The position numbers and the translations under genes are program-made. A stretch of 5,793 nucleotides of DNA from NCBI GenBank assembly GCA_964643615.1, contig CAZXTR010000046.1, positions 1-5,793 of the forward strand, read 5' to 3'. The notes under the pieces were generated by a model. That model had not been told where the DNA came from. It did not search any database and worked only from the letters and a program-made list of their open reading frames with translations. This stretch comes from CAZXTR01 sp964643615 (GTDB taxonomy: Bacteria > Pseudomonadota > Alphaproteobacteria > CAAHEQ01 > UBA3637). This document shows, in pieces, positions 1 to 5,793 of this stretch (positions are counted from its first letter, which is position 1; each line of letters starts with the position of its first letter).

Positions 1-1685
1 TGTGGGGTTGTTTAAAAAAAATTATTTGGTTGTTGAATAAGTACGTTTTAAAAAAATCAACAGCGATGTCAGTTTTTGAGCCCATAAAAAAAGGAGTTAA
101 AGTTAAGGAGAAAACAAAACCAATCGCTTTTAAAAAAAGTGTGGAAGCTAAAATAAACATTCCTAAAAAGAAAGAAATAAGTGGCTTTATGTTACCTAGC
201 CCCAATTTATTAAACACACCTAAGGAACAAACAAAAGAGGTGTTAACTAAAGAAATTATGGACTATATTTCCCACCAGTTAGAAGCTATTTTAAGGCAAT
301 TTGGTGTTAAAGGGACTGTTGTTCGGGTGAGCCCAGGTCCCATCGTAACTTTGTATGAATTTGAACCTGCTCCGGGAGTAAAGGCTGCTCGAGTTATTGG
401 ACTATCTGAAGATATCGCACGTGCGATGAGTGTCGTTTCTGTGCGGATGGCGGTTATCCCAGGATCGTCCGTTATTGGTATTGAAATGCCTAATAAAAGT
501 CGGTTAACTGTTTTTGTTCGGGACTTAGTGGAACAAGAGGATTTCCAAAATAATGGAGGTGCATTACCGATTATTTTAGGCAAAACAATCGGGGGTATGC
601 CGTTTTATGCAGATTTAGAAAAAATGCCTCATTTGTTGGTGGCGGGGACGACCGGGTCTGGAAAGTCGGTCGGAATCAATACGATGATTTTATCTTTGTT
701 GTATCAATTTTCTCCGCAACAATGTCGGTTAATTATGGTTGATCCAAAAATGTTGGAATTGTCTGTTTATAATGGAATTCCTCATTTGTTAACTCCTGTG
801 GTAACAGAACCAAGCAAGGCTGTAGTAGCTTTGAAGTGGGCTGTGCGTGAAATGGAAGATCGATATCGTGCTATGTCGGCGTTGAGTGTGCGTAGTATTG
901 AAGGTTATAACAAAAAATTAAAAGAAGCCCTAGACAAAGGAAAATCTTTGACGCGTTCTGTGCAAACTGGATTTGATCCTGAAACAGGAAAGCCCATTAT
1001 TGAAATACAAAATATGGATTTGACGCCTTTGCCATACTTGGTGATAATTGTCGATGAAATGGCTGATTTAATGTTGGTAGCGGGTAAAGATGTTGAAGCG
1101 GCTATTCAGCGGTTGGCACAAATGGCGAGGGCGGCAGGAATCCATTTAATTATGGCAACGCAAAGACCTTCTGTAGATGTTATTACCGGTACAATTAAAG
1201 CAAATTTCCCGACACGCATTTCTTTCCAGGTGATTTCAAAATTCGATAGTACAACAATTTTAGGTGCTCCTGGTGCCGAAAAATTGTTGGGACGTGGAGA
1301 TATGCTTTATTTGGCTGCGGGGCAAAGACCTGTACGGATTCATGGCCCCTTTGTTAGCGACGATGAAATTGAACGCTTGGTCGGTTTTTTAAAAGAACAA
1401 GGCGAAGCTCAATATGTCGAATCTGTTACCCAAGAAGAAGTTGAAACTTTTGACGACGGCGCTGTGTTTGACCGTTCCGAAATGTTTGGGCAGAGCAATT
1501 TGTACGAAAAAGCGGTGGCGGTTGTCCTGAGGGATAAAAAACCATCGATTAGTTATGTTCAAAGGCAATTACGTGTCGGTTATAATCGTGCTGCAGATTT
1601 AATTGACCATATGGAAAAAGAAGGTATTGTTTCTAAGGCTTCTCCAACAGGAAGACGGGAAATTTTAACAAGGGAAAATAAATAA
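1..1685 (+). CDS. ftsK: DNA translocase FtsK, 5'-truncated by window edge
   Basis: FtsK is a septum-anchored hexameric ATPase that pumps chromosomal DNA during division. The frame stays open from nt 3 leftwards. The TTG at nt 30 has no Shine-Dalgarno and follows in-frame hydrophobic/basic codons (WGCLKKIIW), so the gene surely begins upstream and the N-terminal membrane domain is outside the window. Counting residues from nt 30: a short lysine-rich linker spans about 1-52, followed by LPSPNLL, the usual entry to the motor's alpha domain. Walker A GTTGSGKS is at 206-213 and Walker B (LVIIVDEMAD) has D342/E343. ATQRPSVDVITGTIKANFPTRISF follows, split here only by domain order. The C-terminal gamma winged helix (about 488-551, with YNRAADLI) is the part that reads KOPS polarity sites in the family. 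Oddity: the family's DSRTIL reads DSTTIL (T408). The linker is much shorter than in E. coli FtsK. The stop overlaps the lolA start (TAATG). Identity is very secure. Confidence 0.96.
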   Translation, partial: WGCLKKIIWLLNKYVLKKSTAMSVFEPIKKGVKVKEKTKPIAFKKSVEAKINIPKKKEISGFMLPSPNLLNTPKEQTKEVLTKEIMDYISHQLEAILRQFGVKGTVVRVSPGPIVTLYEFEPAPGVKAARVIGLSEDIARAMSVVSVRMAVIPGSSVIGIEMPNKSRLTVFVRDLVEQEDFQNNGGALPIILGKTIGGMPFYADLEKMPHLLVAGTTGSGKSVGINTMILSLLYQFSPQQCRLIMVDPKMLELSVYNGIPHLLTPVVTEPSKAVVALKWAVREMEDRYRAMSALSVRSIEGYNKKLKEALDKGKSLTRSVQTGFDPETGKPIIEIQNMDLTPLPYLVIIVDEMADLMLVAGKDVEAAIQRLAQMARAAGIHLIMATQRPSVDVITGTIKANFPTRISFQVISKFDSTTILGAPGAEKLLGRGDMLYLAAGQRPVRIHGPFVSDDEIERLVGFLKEQGEAQYVESVTQEEVETFDDGAVFDRSEMFGQSNLYEKAVAVVLRDKKPSISYVQRQLRVGYNRAADLIDHMEKEGIVSKASPTGRREILTRENK

Positions 1686-2293
1686 TGAAAAAGATCGTTT
1701 TAATGTCCTTGTTGATAATGACAACGCCTGTTTTGGCTTTGGTTGACCCTAAGCTGGACACACAAGAAAATAGGCTAGTGTTAAATCAAGTTGAAAAAAT
1801 ATTGCACGATATAACAACATTAAAAAGCCGTTTTTCCGAATTTTCATCTAAAGATGGGGATTTTATGAAACAAGGCGTTTTTTATTTATCTCGTCCTAAT
1901 CGTATGCGATTGATTTATGATGAACCAACTCGGTTGGAATTTATTGCAGATGGGCGTTATTTAATTTATTACGATAAATCATTTAATCAAGTTTCGTATT
2001 TAGATATTAATCAAACGCCTGCAGCCATATTATTAAAGCCTGATTTTAACTTTGATGACCCGGAATTTTTTGTCACAAACATTGAAGAAGGTTTAGATGA
2101 ATATCGTGTGACAGCTATTAAAAACGGGGAAGAAGAATTGGGTCAATTAACATTGGTTGTTGCCCAAGACCCTGTTGCGTTGAAACAATGGGAACTGGTG
2201 GATATGAAAGGAATTAAAGCAACCGTTTGCTTATATGAAGTGGAAGAAAATGTTCCGGTTGATCCGGCTTTGTTTGTCTTTGAACATAAATGA
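1685..2293 (+). CDS. lolA: Outer-membrane lipoprotein carrier protein LolA
   Basis: LolA is the periplasmic chaperone that takes lipoproteins released by the inner-membrane LolCDE transporter and delivers them to the outer-membrane receptor. The 202-residue length fits the family. A signal peptide is visible: MKK, a hydrophobic core to about residue 17, and a plausible signal peptidase I site after VLA (residue 18). Family marks follow: an N-terminal helix with LKSRFSEFS, then GVFYLSRPNRMRLIYDEP (the conserved RPN arginine and following beta strand), then FIADGRYLIYYD, then the C-terminal VDPALFVFE strand. The ATG overlaps the ftsK TAA by one base. AGGGA at 1671-1675, 9 nt upstream, is a good ribosome binding site, so translation is probably coupled to ftsK. 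The ftsK-lolA order recurs in alphaproteobacteria. Sequence similarity to LolA is typical but not strong, so the family call is firmer than exact orthology. Confidence 0.88.
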   Translation: MKKIVLMSLLIMTTPVLALVDPKLDTQENRLVLNQVEKILHDITTLKSRFSEFSSKDGDFMKQGVFYLSRPNRMRLIYDEPTRLEFIADGRYLIYYDKSFNQVSYLDINQTPAAILLKPDFNFDDPEFFVTNIEEGLDEYRVTAIKNGEEELGQLTLVVAQDPVALKQWELVDMKGIKATVCLYEVEENVPVDPALFVFEHK

Positions 2294-2296
2294 TGA

Positions 2297-2911
2297 TTAT
2301 GCTGTCTTAAGCCGATAGCCACCTTCGATTGTTTCAATTAAATTGGTCTCGTCGCTGATTTTTTGCCGCAATTTGTAAATGTGCGTTTCAACGGTGTGTG
2401 TTTCTGTGCCCGCTTTGTATCCGAAAATATTTTCAAGTATTTCTTCTTTGGATGCACAAGCTGCTTTTTTTTCATATAAGTAAGTAATGAGTTCGACTTC
2501 TTTGCTTGTCAATCGAAATGTTGCACAAGAATGTTGACTTGTTAACGTTTTTGTTGTCGCATCAAATTGATAAAAAGGTGTGTTAAATGTCAACAAAAGC
2601 CCCTTTTTTGTAATATTGAATAAAAAAGTTACTTTTTGTTCTAATTCGTCCAAATGAAAAGGTTTTTGTAAAACAGTAATATCAGTATCGCACAAAGATT
2701 CTTTTCCTGAATAAAGCAAAATTACATTTTTGGATTGATTTTCCAAATCTAATGCAAGGGGAAGATCGCCATCAATAATGATGACCTTGGCATTGTCTAG
2801 ATGCTTTTTCAGAGTGGTTTTATCGCTACAGGAAAAAGTCGTTTTATTTCTCAAAAATAAATTTTCTAAACTTTTAGAAATAAGGTTGTCAGGTGCATAA
2901 ATTAAAAGCAT
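2297..2911 (-). CDS. OmpR-type response regulator with a degenerate receiver
   Basis: This is a predicted DNA-binding transcriptional regulator of 204 residues. Residues 1-95 form a short receiver-like domain. D47 in VIIIDGDLP aligns with the phospho-acceptor, S68 (LLYSG) with the Thr/Ser switch, and K83 in QKPF with the conserved lysine. The N-terminal acidic pair that binds Mg2+ is not intact: the normal IVEDD region reads IYAPDN. Residues about 130-202 are an OmpR/PhoB winged helix: LTSKEVELITYL, then the transactivation-loop region around IFGYKAG, then the recognition helix HTVETHIYKLRQKI, then the wing ETIEGGYRL. The start was set at ATG 2911 because AAAGGA lies 7 nt before it and the protein then begins like a receiver (MLLIY). 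The in-frame ATG at 2944 and TTG at 2971 lack such a site. The gene converges on lolA and diverges from waaA. No sensor kinase gene is in the window and the targets are unknown. Confidence 0.86.
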   Translation of the reverse strand: MLLIYAPDNLISKSLENLFLRNKTTFSCSDKTTLKKHLDNAKVIIIDGDLPLALDLENQSKNVILLYSGKESLCDTDITVLQKPFHLDELEQKVTFLFNITKKGLLLTFNTPFYQFDATTKTLTSQHSCATFRLTSKEVELITYLYEKKAACASKEEILENIFGYKAGTETHTVETHIYKLRQKISDETNLIETIEGGYRLKTA

Positions 2912-2918
2912 TTCATTT

Positions 2919-2924
2919 TCCTTT
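2919..2924 (-). promoter_or_regulatory. Ribosome binding site deciding the regulator's start
   Basis: On the minus strand AAAGGA precedes ATG 2911 by 7 nt, an ideal Shine-Dalgarno placement. The alternative in-frame starts at 2944 (ATG) and 2971 (TTG) are preceded by pyrimidine-rich sequence without a purine core. This site is the main reason for the 204-residue model rather than the longer 215- or 224-residue versions. Confidence 0.75.
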
Positions 2925-2934
2925 ATTAAGTTTA

Positions 2935-2963
2935 TTGCTTTCATAAGAGGAATTATGTATGAT
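2935..2963 (+). promoter_or_regulatory. Predicted sigma70-type promoter for waaA-lpxK-lpxL
   Basis: TTGCTT (2935-2940, 3 of 6 to consensus) is separated by exactly 17 nt from TATGAT (2958-2963, 5 of 6 to TATAAT). This places transcription start near 2970 and gives a leader of about 20-25 nt before waaA. It lies in the only non-coding space ahead of the operon and just upstream of the divergent regulator's start. The -35 is weak, which would suit activator control, but that is inference. A very weak minus-strand candidate (CATAAT over 2957-2952) sits directly beside this -10. AT-rich sequence yields chance matches, so confidence is moderate. Confidence 0.45.
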
Positions 2964-2976
2964 ATTACCAAAAAAA

Positions 2977-2995
2977 GAAAGGTATAAATGTAATG
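2977..2995 (+). promoter_or_regulatory. waaA ribosome binding site with ATG-TAA start-stop element
   Basis: GAAAGG (2977-2982) lies 5 nt before ATG 2988, which is followed at once by TAA (2991-2993). That stop overlaps the waaA ATG at 2993 in the string ATGTAATG, and GAAAGG is 10 nt from that waaA start. The Shine-Dalgarno therefore serves both codons. A ribosome initiating at 2988 would stop after one codon and could restart at 2993. WaaA proteins normally begin with a short segment ahead of a membrane helix, as seen from 2993, so the waaA start itself is secure. The regulatory meaning is inferred. Confidence 0.5.
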
Positions 2996-4243
2996 ATTTT
3001 GAATTTTTATCGAGGAATTTCATATTTTATTTACCCTTTTTTGATGATGTTCCTTTATCGGCGACGCCAAAAAGGAAAGGAAGATGCTGTTCGTTATAAA
3101 GAAAGATTTGGTTTTTATTCCATAGAACGTCCTAAGGGTCATTTAGTGTGGATTCATTGTGCCAGTGTTGGAGAGAGTCTTTCCATTATTCCCCTCGTTC
3201 GGCGATTGGTTTTAAAAAGCTCTGTTTTGGTAACCACAGGAACGGTGACCAGCGCCGAGTTAATGGAAAAACGATTGCCAAAAGGAGCTTTTCATCAATA
3301 TGTTCCCGTAGATTATCCGACGTTTGTTCGGCGATTTATGCGCTATTTTTATCCTGATGTTGGGTTTTTCGTTGAGTCCGATTTTTGGCCTAATATGATG
3401 TTAGAGGCGCAAAAATGCCACGTGCCTTTAATTTTATTAAATGGACGCATATCTGACCATTCTTTTGAAGAGTGGCAAAAAAAAGCGCTATTTTTTATTC
3501 GAGCTTTGTTAAGGGTGTTTGTTTTTTGTTTAGGTCAAACAGATGAAGATGCTCGGCGATTAAGCGTGTTAGGCGCGGTTAAAACAGATTGCGTCGGTAA
3601 TTTAAAATTTTCTGCGACGGATATGCCGTTTGATGAAAATGAATTTCACTCTTTAATTTTATCGATTAAAGACCGCCCCGTTTGGGTTGCAAGTAGCACT
3701 CATGACAATGAAGAAGAACAAATTGGGCAAATTGTGGTCGAGCTTAAAAAAAAATATCCTACATTGTTGACGGTTTTAGTTCCTCGGCATCCTCATCGGG
3801 CAAAAAATATTGCGTCGCAATTGTCGCAAATGGGGTTAAGTGTACACCAACGGTCTTTACATGAAGATATGTCTTGTGATATCTATTTAGGTGATACAAT
3901 TGGAGAAATGGGGCTATATTATCGTTTGGCTCCAATTGTTTTTGTAGGGGGGTCGTTAATCGAATGGGGAGGACAAAATATGTTAGAGCCAATGCGATTG
4001 GGTGCGTGTACTTTGGTCGGACCTTTCACGATGAATTTTCGCGAAATTATTAAAAAAGCGAAACAATTTGAAGCTATTATAGAAGTTCAAAATAAAGATG
4101 AATTAAAAAAGGCTTTGTCTAAATTGTTTACAAATAATATAGAACGGCAACAACTTTCCCGTAAAGGACAATTGTTAGCGTGTCAAGAAACGGCGGTTTT
4201 GAACAGAGTATGCAAATGCATTGAACCATGGACGCAGTTATGA
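2993..4243 (+). CDS. waaA: 3-deoxy-D-manno-octulosonic acid (Kdo) transferase, GT30
   Basis: WaaA (KdtA) transfers Kdo from CMP-Kdo to the lipid A precursor at the cytoplasmic face of the inner membrane. Its 416 residues match the family's usual 400-430. Residues 1-22 form the N-terminal membrane anchor, followed by basic RRRQKGK and RYKERFG. ASVGE carries the catalytic-base glutamate E61. Further family motifs are TTGTVTSAEL, ESDFWPN (128-134), NGRISDHSF, GQTDEDARRL, GNLKF (202-206), ASSTHDNEEE (from 233), VPRHPHRA and GGSLIEWGGQNMLEP (319-333), the CMP-Kdo-binding region with E332, followed by GPFTMNF. All hallmark motifs are present, so it should be active. Whether it adds one or more Kdo residues cannot be read from sequence. 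It heads the lipid A operon. Its end overlaps lpxK by 4 nt (ATGA). An A9 tract lies at 3746-3754 (KKK). Confidence 0.96.
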   Translation: MILNFYRGISYFIYPFLMMFLYRRRQKGKEDAVRYKERFGFYSIERPKGHLVWIHCASVGESLSIIPLVRRLVLKSSVLVTTGTVTSAELMEKRLPKGAFHQYVPVDYPTFVRRFMRYFYPDVGFFVESDFWPNMMLEAQKCHVPLILLNGRISDHSFEEWQKKALFFIRALLRVFVFCLGQTDEDARRLSVLGAVKTDCVGNLKFSATDMPFDENEFHSLILSIKDRPVWVASSTHDNEEEQIGQIVVELKKKYPTLLTVLVPRHPHRAKNIASQLSQMGLSVHQRSLHEDMSCDIYLGDTIGEMGLYYRLAPIVFVGGSLIEWGGQNMLEPMRLGACTLVGPFTMNFREIIKKAKQFEAIIEVQNKDELKKALSKLFTNNIERQQLSRKGQLLACQETAVLNRVCKCIEPWTQL

Positions 4244-5202
4244 AAAAACCATTATTTTGGAATAAAAAAAAATCGTGGCAAACTTTAATTTTGTCTCCGT
4301 TGGGCGCTTTGTACGAATGGACTGTTCGGTGTCGATTTATGGTGGCAAAGCCCTATCAATCTAAAATCCCTGTCGTGTGCGTCGGAAATATCGTTGTTGG
4401 CGGATCTGGGAAAACGCCCGTTTGCATCGCTTTAGCTCAATGGTTTCAAAAAAAGGGAAAAAAGGTTGTGTTTTTAAACCACGGGTACCATAGTCGGATA
4501 CAAAATGTGATGGTTGATTTAAAAGAACATACGTCGGACTGTATTAGTGATGAGGCGCTTTTATTGGCTAAATATGCACCAACGGTTGTAGATAAAAATC
4601 GAAAAAGAGGTGTTTCTTTAGCTGAAAAAATGGGTGCTGATGTTATTTTGATGGATGATGGTTTCCAAAATCCAAGCGTTATAAAAAAGGTTTCTTTTTT
4701 AGTTTTTGATGGTGCTGTAGGCATTGGGAATGGCTATCCTTTGCCGGCAGGGCCTTTACGTGAAACGTTATCTCAAGGATTAAAACGCGCAGATGCTATT
4801 GTTTGTGTGGGCGAAGACAGCACTTTTTTAGAACAACAAGTGCGTATTTTGTCTCCTTCTCTCTCTTTTTTAACGGGGGGCATGGAGCCTCCCGACTTAA
4901 CGGCTTTTAAAGGGAAAAAAGCTGTTGCTTTTGCAGGAATTGGGCGCCCCGAAAAATTCTTTTCAATGTTGACGGAAAATGGTATTGTGTTGGAACAGAA
5001 AATTTCTTTCCCGGACCATTATCGTTATCAAAAAGCGGATTTAGACAAGATTTTATCTTATCAATGTGTGATTTTTACAACTACAAAAGATGCGATAAAA
5101 ATTCCTGGTGATTTGTTAGCTCAAATGGTTGTTGTTGACGCTCCTTTTGTTTTTAATTGTCCGCAAAAATGGAATTGTTTTTTAGAAAAGGAATTATTAT
5201 GA
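4240..5202 (+). CDS. lpxK: Tetraacyldisaccharide 4'-kinase LpxK
   Basis: LpxK is the inner-membrane kinase that uses ATP to phosphorylate the 4' position of tetraacyl-disaccharide 1-phosphate, giving lipid IVA, the substrate of WaaA. It has 320 residues (E. coli 328). MKKPLFW then a hydrophobic N-terminal helix around residues 15-32 anchors it. The P-loop VGNIVVGGSGKTP is at 48-60 (K58, T59), SDEALLLA has D104, and MDDGFQN is at 138-144. Then come NGYPLPAGPLRE (LPAGPLRE at 168-175), AFAGIGRPEKFF, FPDH with H260, and TTTKDAIKIP. D104 and H260 appear to match the catalytic Asp/His of characterised LpxK by spacing from the P-loop, which is my alignment by eye. I chose ATG 4240, which overlaps the waaA TGA as ATGA, has GGA 7 nt upstream, and gives the family-typical N-terminus. 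ATG 4228 would add four residues and lacks a binding site. An A9 tract encodes K9-K11. Confidence 0.95.
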   Translation: MKKPLFWNKKKSWQTLILSPLGALYEWTVRCRFMVAKPYQSKIPVVCVGNIVVGGSGKTPVCIALAQWFQKKGKKVVFLNHGYHSRIQNVMVDLKEHTSDCISDEALLLAKYAPTVVDKNRKRGVSLAEKMGADVILMDDGFQNPSVIKKVSFLVFDGAVGIGNGYPLPAGPLRETLSQGLKRADAIVCVGEDSTFLEQQVRILSPSLSFLTGGMEPPDLTAFKGKKAVAFAGIGRPEKFFSMLTENGIVLEQKISFPDHYRYQKADLDKILSYQCVIFTTTKDAIKIPGDLLAQMVVVDAPFVFNCPQKWNCFLEKELL

Positions 5203-5793
5203 GCGGAGAGGAATACATCCGTAAAAGCGAACGTAGAACGCGGGTTCAGAAATATTTTTCAGACCCACTAACGGGAGTGTTGATTGTTTTTGGGTTGGTC
5301 TTTTTTAAATTTTTTCCTGTGGATGTCGCCTCATTGATGGGGGCAGGTATTGGCAGGTGTTTATTTTTGTGCATGCGAAGCAAAAACAAAATTGCGATGC
5401 ATAATTTGCAAAAGTGTTTTCCCAATAAGACCAACGCTGAATGCCGCGCAATTCTAAAAGGTATGTGGACCCATTTTGGGCGCATAATTGGTGAGTTTGC
5501 CCATCTTCCAAAAATGATGAATCGTGTGGAATTTACAGGACAAGATTTTTTCCACCAAGCCAAACTGGACGGTATTGGGGGGTTTTTCTTTTCAGGACAT
5601 TTGGGCAATTGGGAATTGTTTAGCTTAATTGCACGCCACGCTCAAATGTCGTTGCATCCTATTTACCGTGCGGCTAATAATCCTTGGGCAGAAAAATGGT
5701 TGTATCAAAAAAGAAAAGCTTCTGATGTTGTGTTGATCCCAAAAGGAATCGTTGGCGCAAAAAAAATGGTAGAGTTGATTAAAAAGGGTGAGC
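5199..5793 (+). CDS. lpxL: Lipid A secondary acyltransferase (LpxL/HtrB family), 3'-truncated by window edge
   Basis: Members of this family (LPLAT superfamily) add a secondary acyl chain to Kdo-lipid A from acyl-ACP, at the inner membrane. The frame opens at ATG 5199, overlapping the lpxK TGA as ATGA. AAGGA at 5188-5192 lies 6 nt upstream. It stays open for 198 codons to the right edge, against about 300 expected. Visible features are a basic N-terminus (RKSERRTRVQ), a hydrophobic segment at about residues 22-45, then a region with NLQKCFPN and MWTHFGRIIGEF typical of LpxL. The HX4E catalytic motif follows: SGHLGNWEL, with H134 and E139. After it come PIYRAANNPW and RKASDVVLIPKG, matching the usual substrate-site blocks. 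LpxL, LpxM and LpxP-type paralogues cannot be separated from this fragment, so the symbol is the family default. Position right after lpxK supports the lipid A role. Confidence 0.88.
   Translation, partial: MSGEEYIRKSERRTRVQKYFSDPLTGVLIVFGLVFFKFFPVDVASLMGAGIGRCLFLCMRSKNKIAMHNLQKCFPNKTNAECRAILKGMWTHFGRIIGEFAHLPKMMNRVEFTGQDFFHQAKLDGIGGFFFSGHLGNWELFSLIARHAQMSLHPIYRAANNPWAEKWLYQKRKASDVVLIPKGIVGAKKMVELIKKGE

Noticed and set aside
30..32. TTG as the start of a short, soluble 551-residue FtsK
   Set aside because: The frame is open to the left edge, there is no Shine-Dalgarno, and FtsK needs its membrane domain. The codons before TTG look like the end of a membrane segment and linker.
263..583. 106-residue minus-strand open frame, and similar short antisense or alternate frames elsewhere (2143-2337, 3148-3357, 3759-3992, 4446-4724, 5305-5511)
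   Set aside because: All overlap well-supported genes and show no domain or ribosome binding site.
2262..2276. CCGGTTGATCCGG inverted repeat at the end of lolA
   Set aside because: The stem is only four base pairs, there is no following U-run on either strand, and the sequence is fully coding.
2625..2639. Palindrome AAAAAGTTACTTTTT
   Set aside because: It lies inside the regulator coding region, is very AT-rich with no GC stem, and is expected by chance. It is not a credible terminator or operator.
2912..2971. N-terminal extension of the regulator from TTG 2971 or ATG 2944
   Set aside because: It has no ribosome binding site, adds residues not seen in receivers, and would cover the promoter candidate. 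ATG 2911 has AAAGGA at 7 nt.
3195..3562. CGGCGATT occurring three times in waaA
   Set aside because: Each copy encodes Arg-Arg-Leu/Phe with the same preferred codons, so this is codon use and not a repeat element.
4228..4239. lpxK start at ATG 4228
   Set aside because: It has no binding site upstream. ATG 4240 forms the ATGA overlap seen again at lpxK-lpxL and fits the family N-terminus.
5337..5347. Near match to the KOPS-type octamer GGGNAGGG (GGGCAGGT)
   Set aside because: One mismatch, a single occurrence and a coding context; no evidence that this genome uses that motif.
5246..5608. 120-residue minus-strand open frame
   Set aside because: It lies opposite the lpxL-like gene, whose HX4E motif and family blocks are clear. 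The antisense frame has no recognisable features or start signal.

Overview
The window is AT-rich, with A/T-ending codons and many poly-A and poly-T runs. It looks like an ordinary chromosomal stretch of a Gram-negative bacterium, most likely an AT-rich alphaproteobacterium. This rests on a lipid A/Kdo gene set, on ftsK followed directly by lolA, and on a winged-helix regulator whose recognition region (HTVETHIYKLRQK) resembles alphaproteobacterial OmpR-type regulators. The lineage is inferred from motif resemblance, not from a phylogeny. I see no mobile element, CRISPR array, tRNA or rRNA.

Layout: (1) nt 1-1685 (+) is the 3' part of ftsK, the septal DNA translocase. The frame is open through the left edge, so the membrane domain lies outside the window. 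(2) nt 1685-2293 (+) is lolA, the periplasmic lipoprotein carrier, with its start codon overlapping the ftsK stop by one base. (3) nt 2297-2911 (-) is an OmpR-type response regulator with a degenerate receiver. It converges on lolA with 3 bases between the stop codons. (4) nt 2912-2992 is an 81-base divergent intergenic region that holds a plausible sigma70-type promoter for the next operon and an ATGTAATG start-stop element. (5) nt 2993 to the right edge (+) is waaA-lpxK-lpxL, three lipid A/Kdo genes joined by ATGA stop/start overlaps. The lpxL-like gene runs off the right edge.

The genes share an envelope theme. FtsK couples chromosome segregation to septation, and LolA ferries lipoproteins to the outer membrane. 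LpxK phosphorylates the lipid A disaccharide, WaaA adds Kdo, and the LpxL-like enzyme adds a secondary acyl chain. The regulator lies divergently next to the lipid A operon and could control it, but nothing in the sequence proves this.

I found no convincing new biological system. The points worth a second look are small: the atypical receiver, a missing usually conserved arginine in FtsK, the start-stop element before waaA, and A9 tracts inside waaA and lpxK. Three start sites were revised by reading the sequence: the ftsK frame is open at the 5' edge, the regulator starts at 2911, and lpxK starts at 4240.
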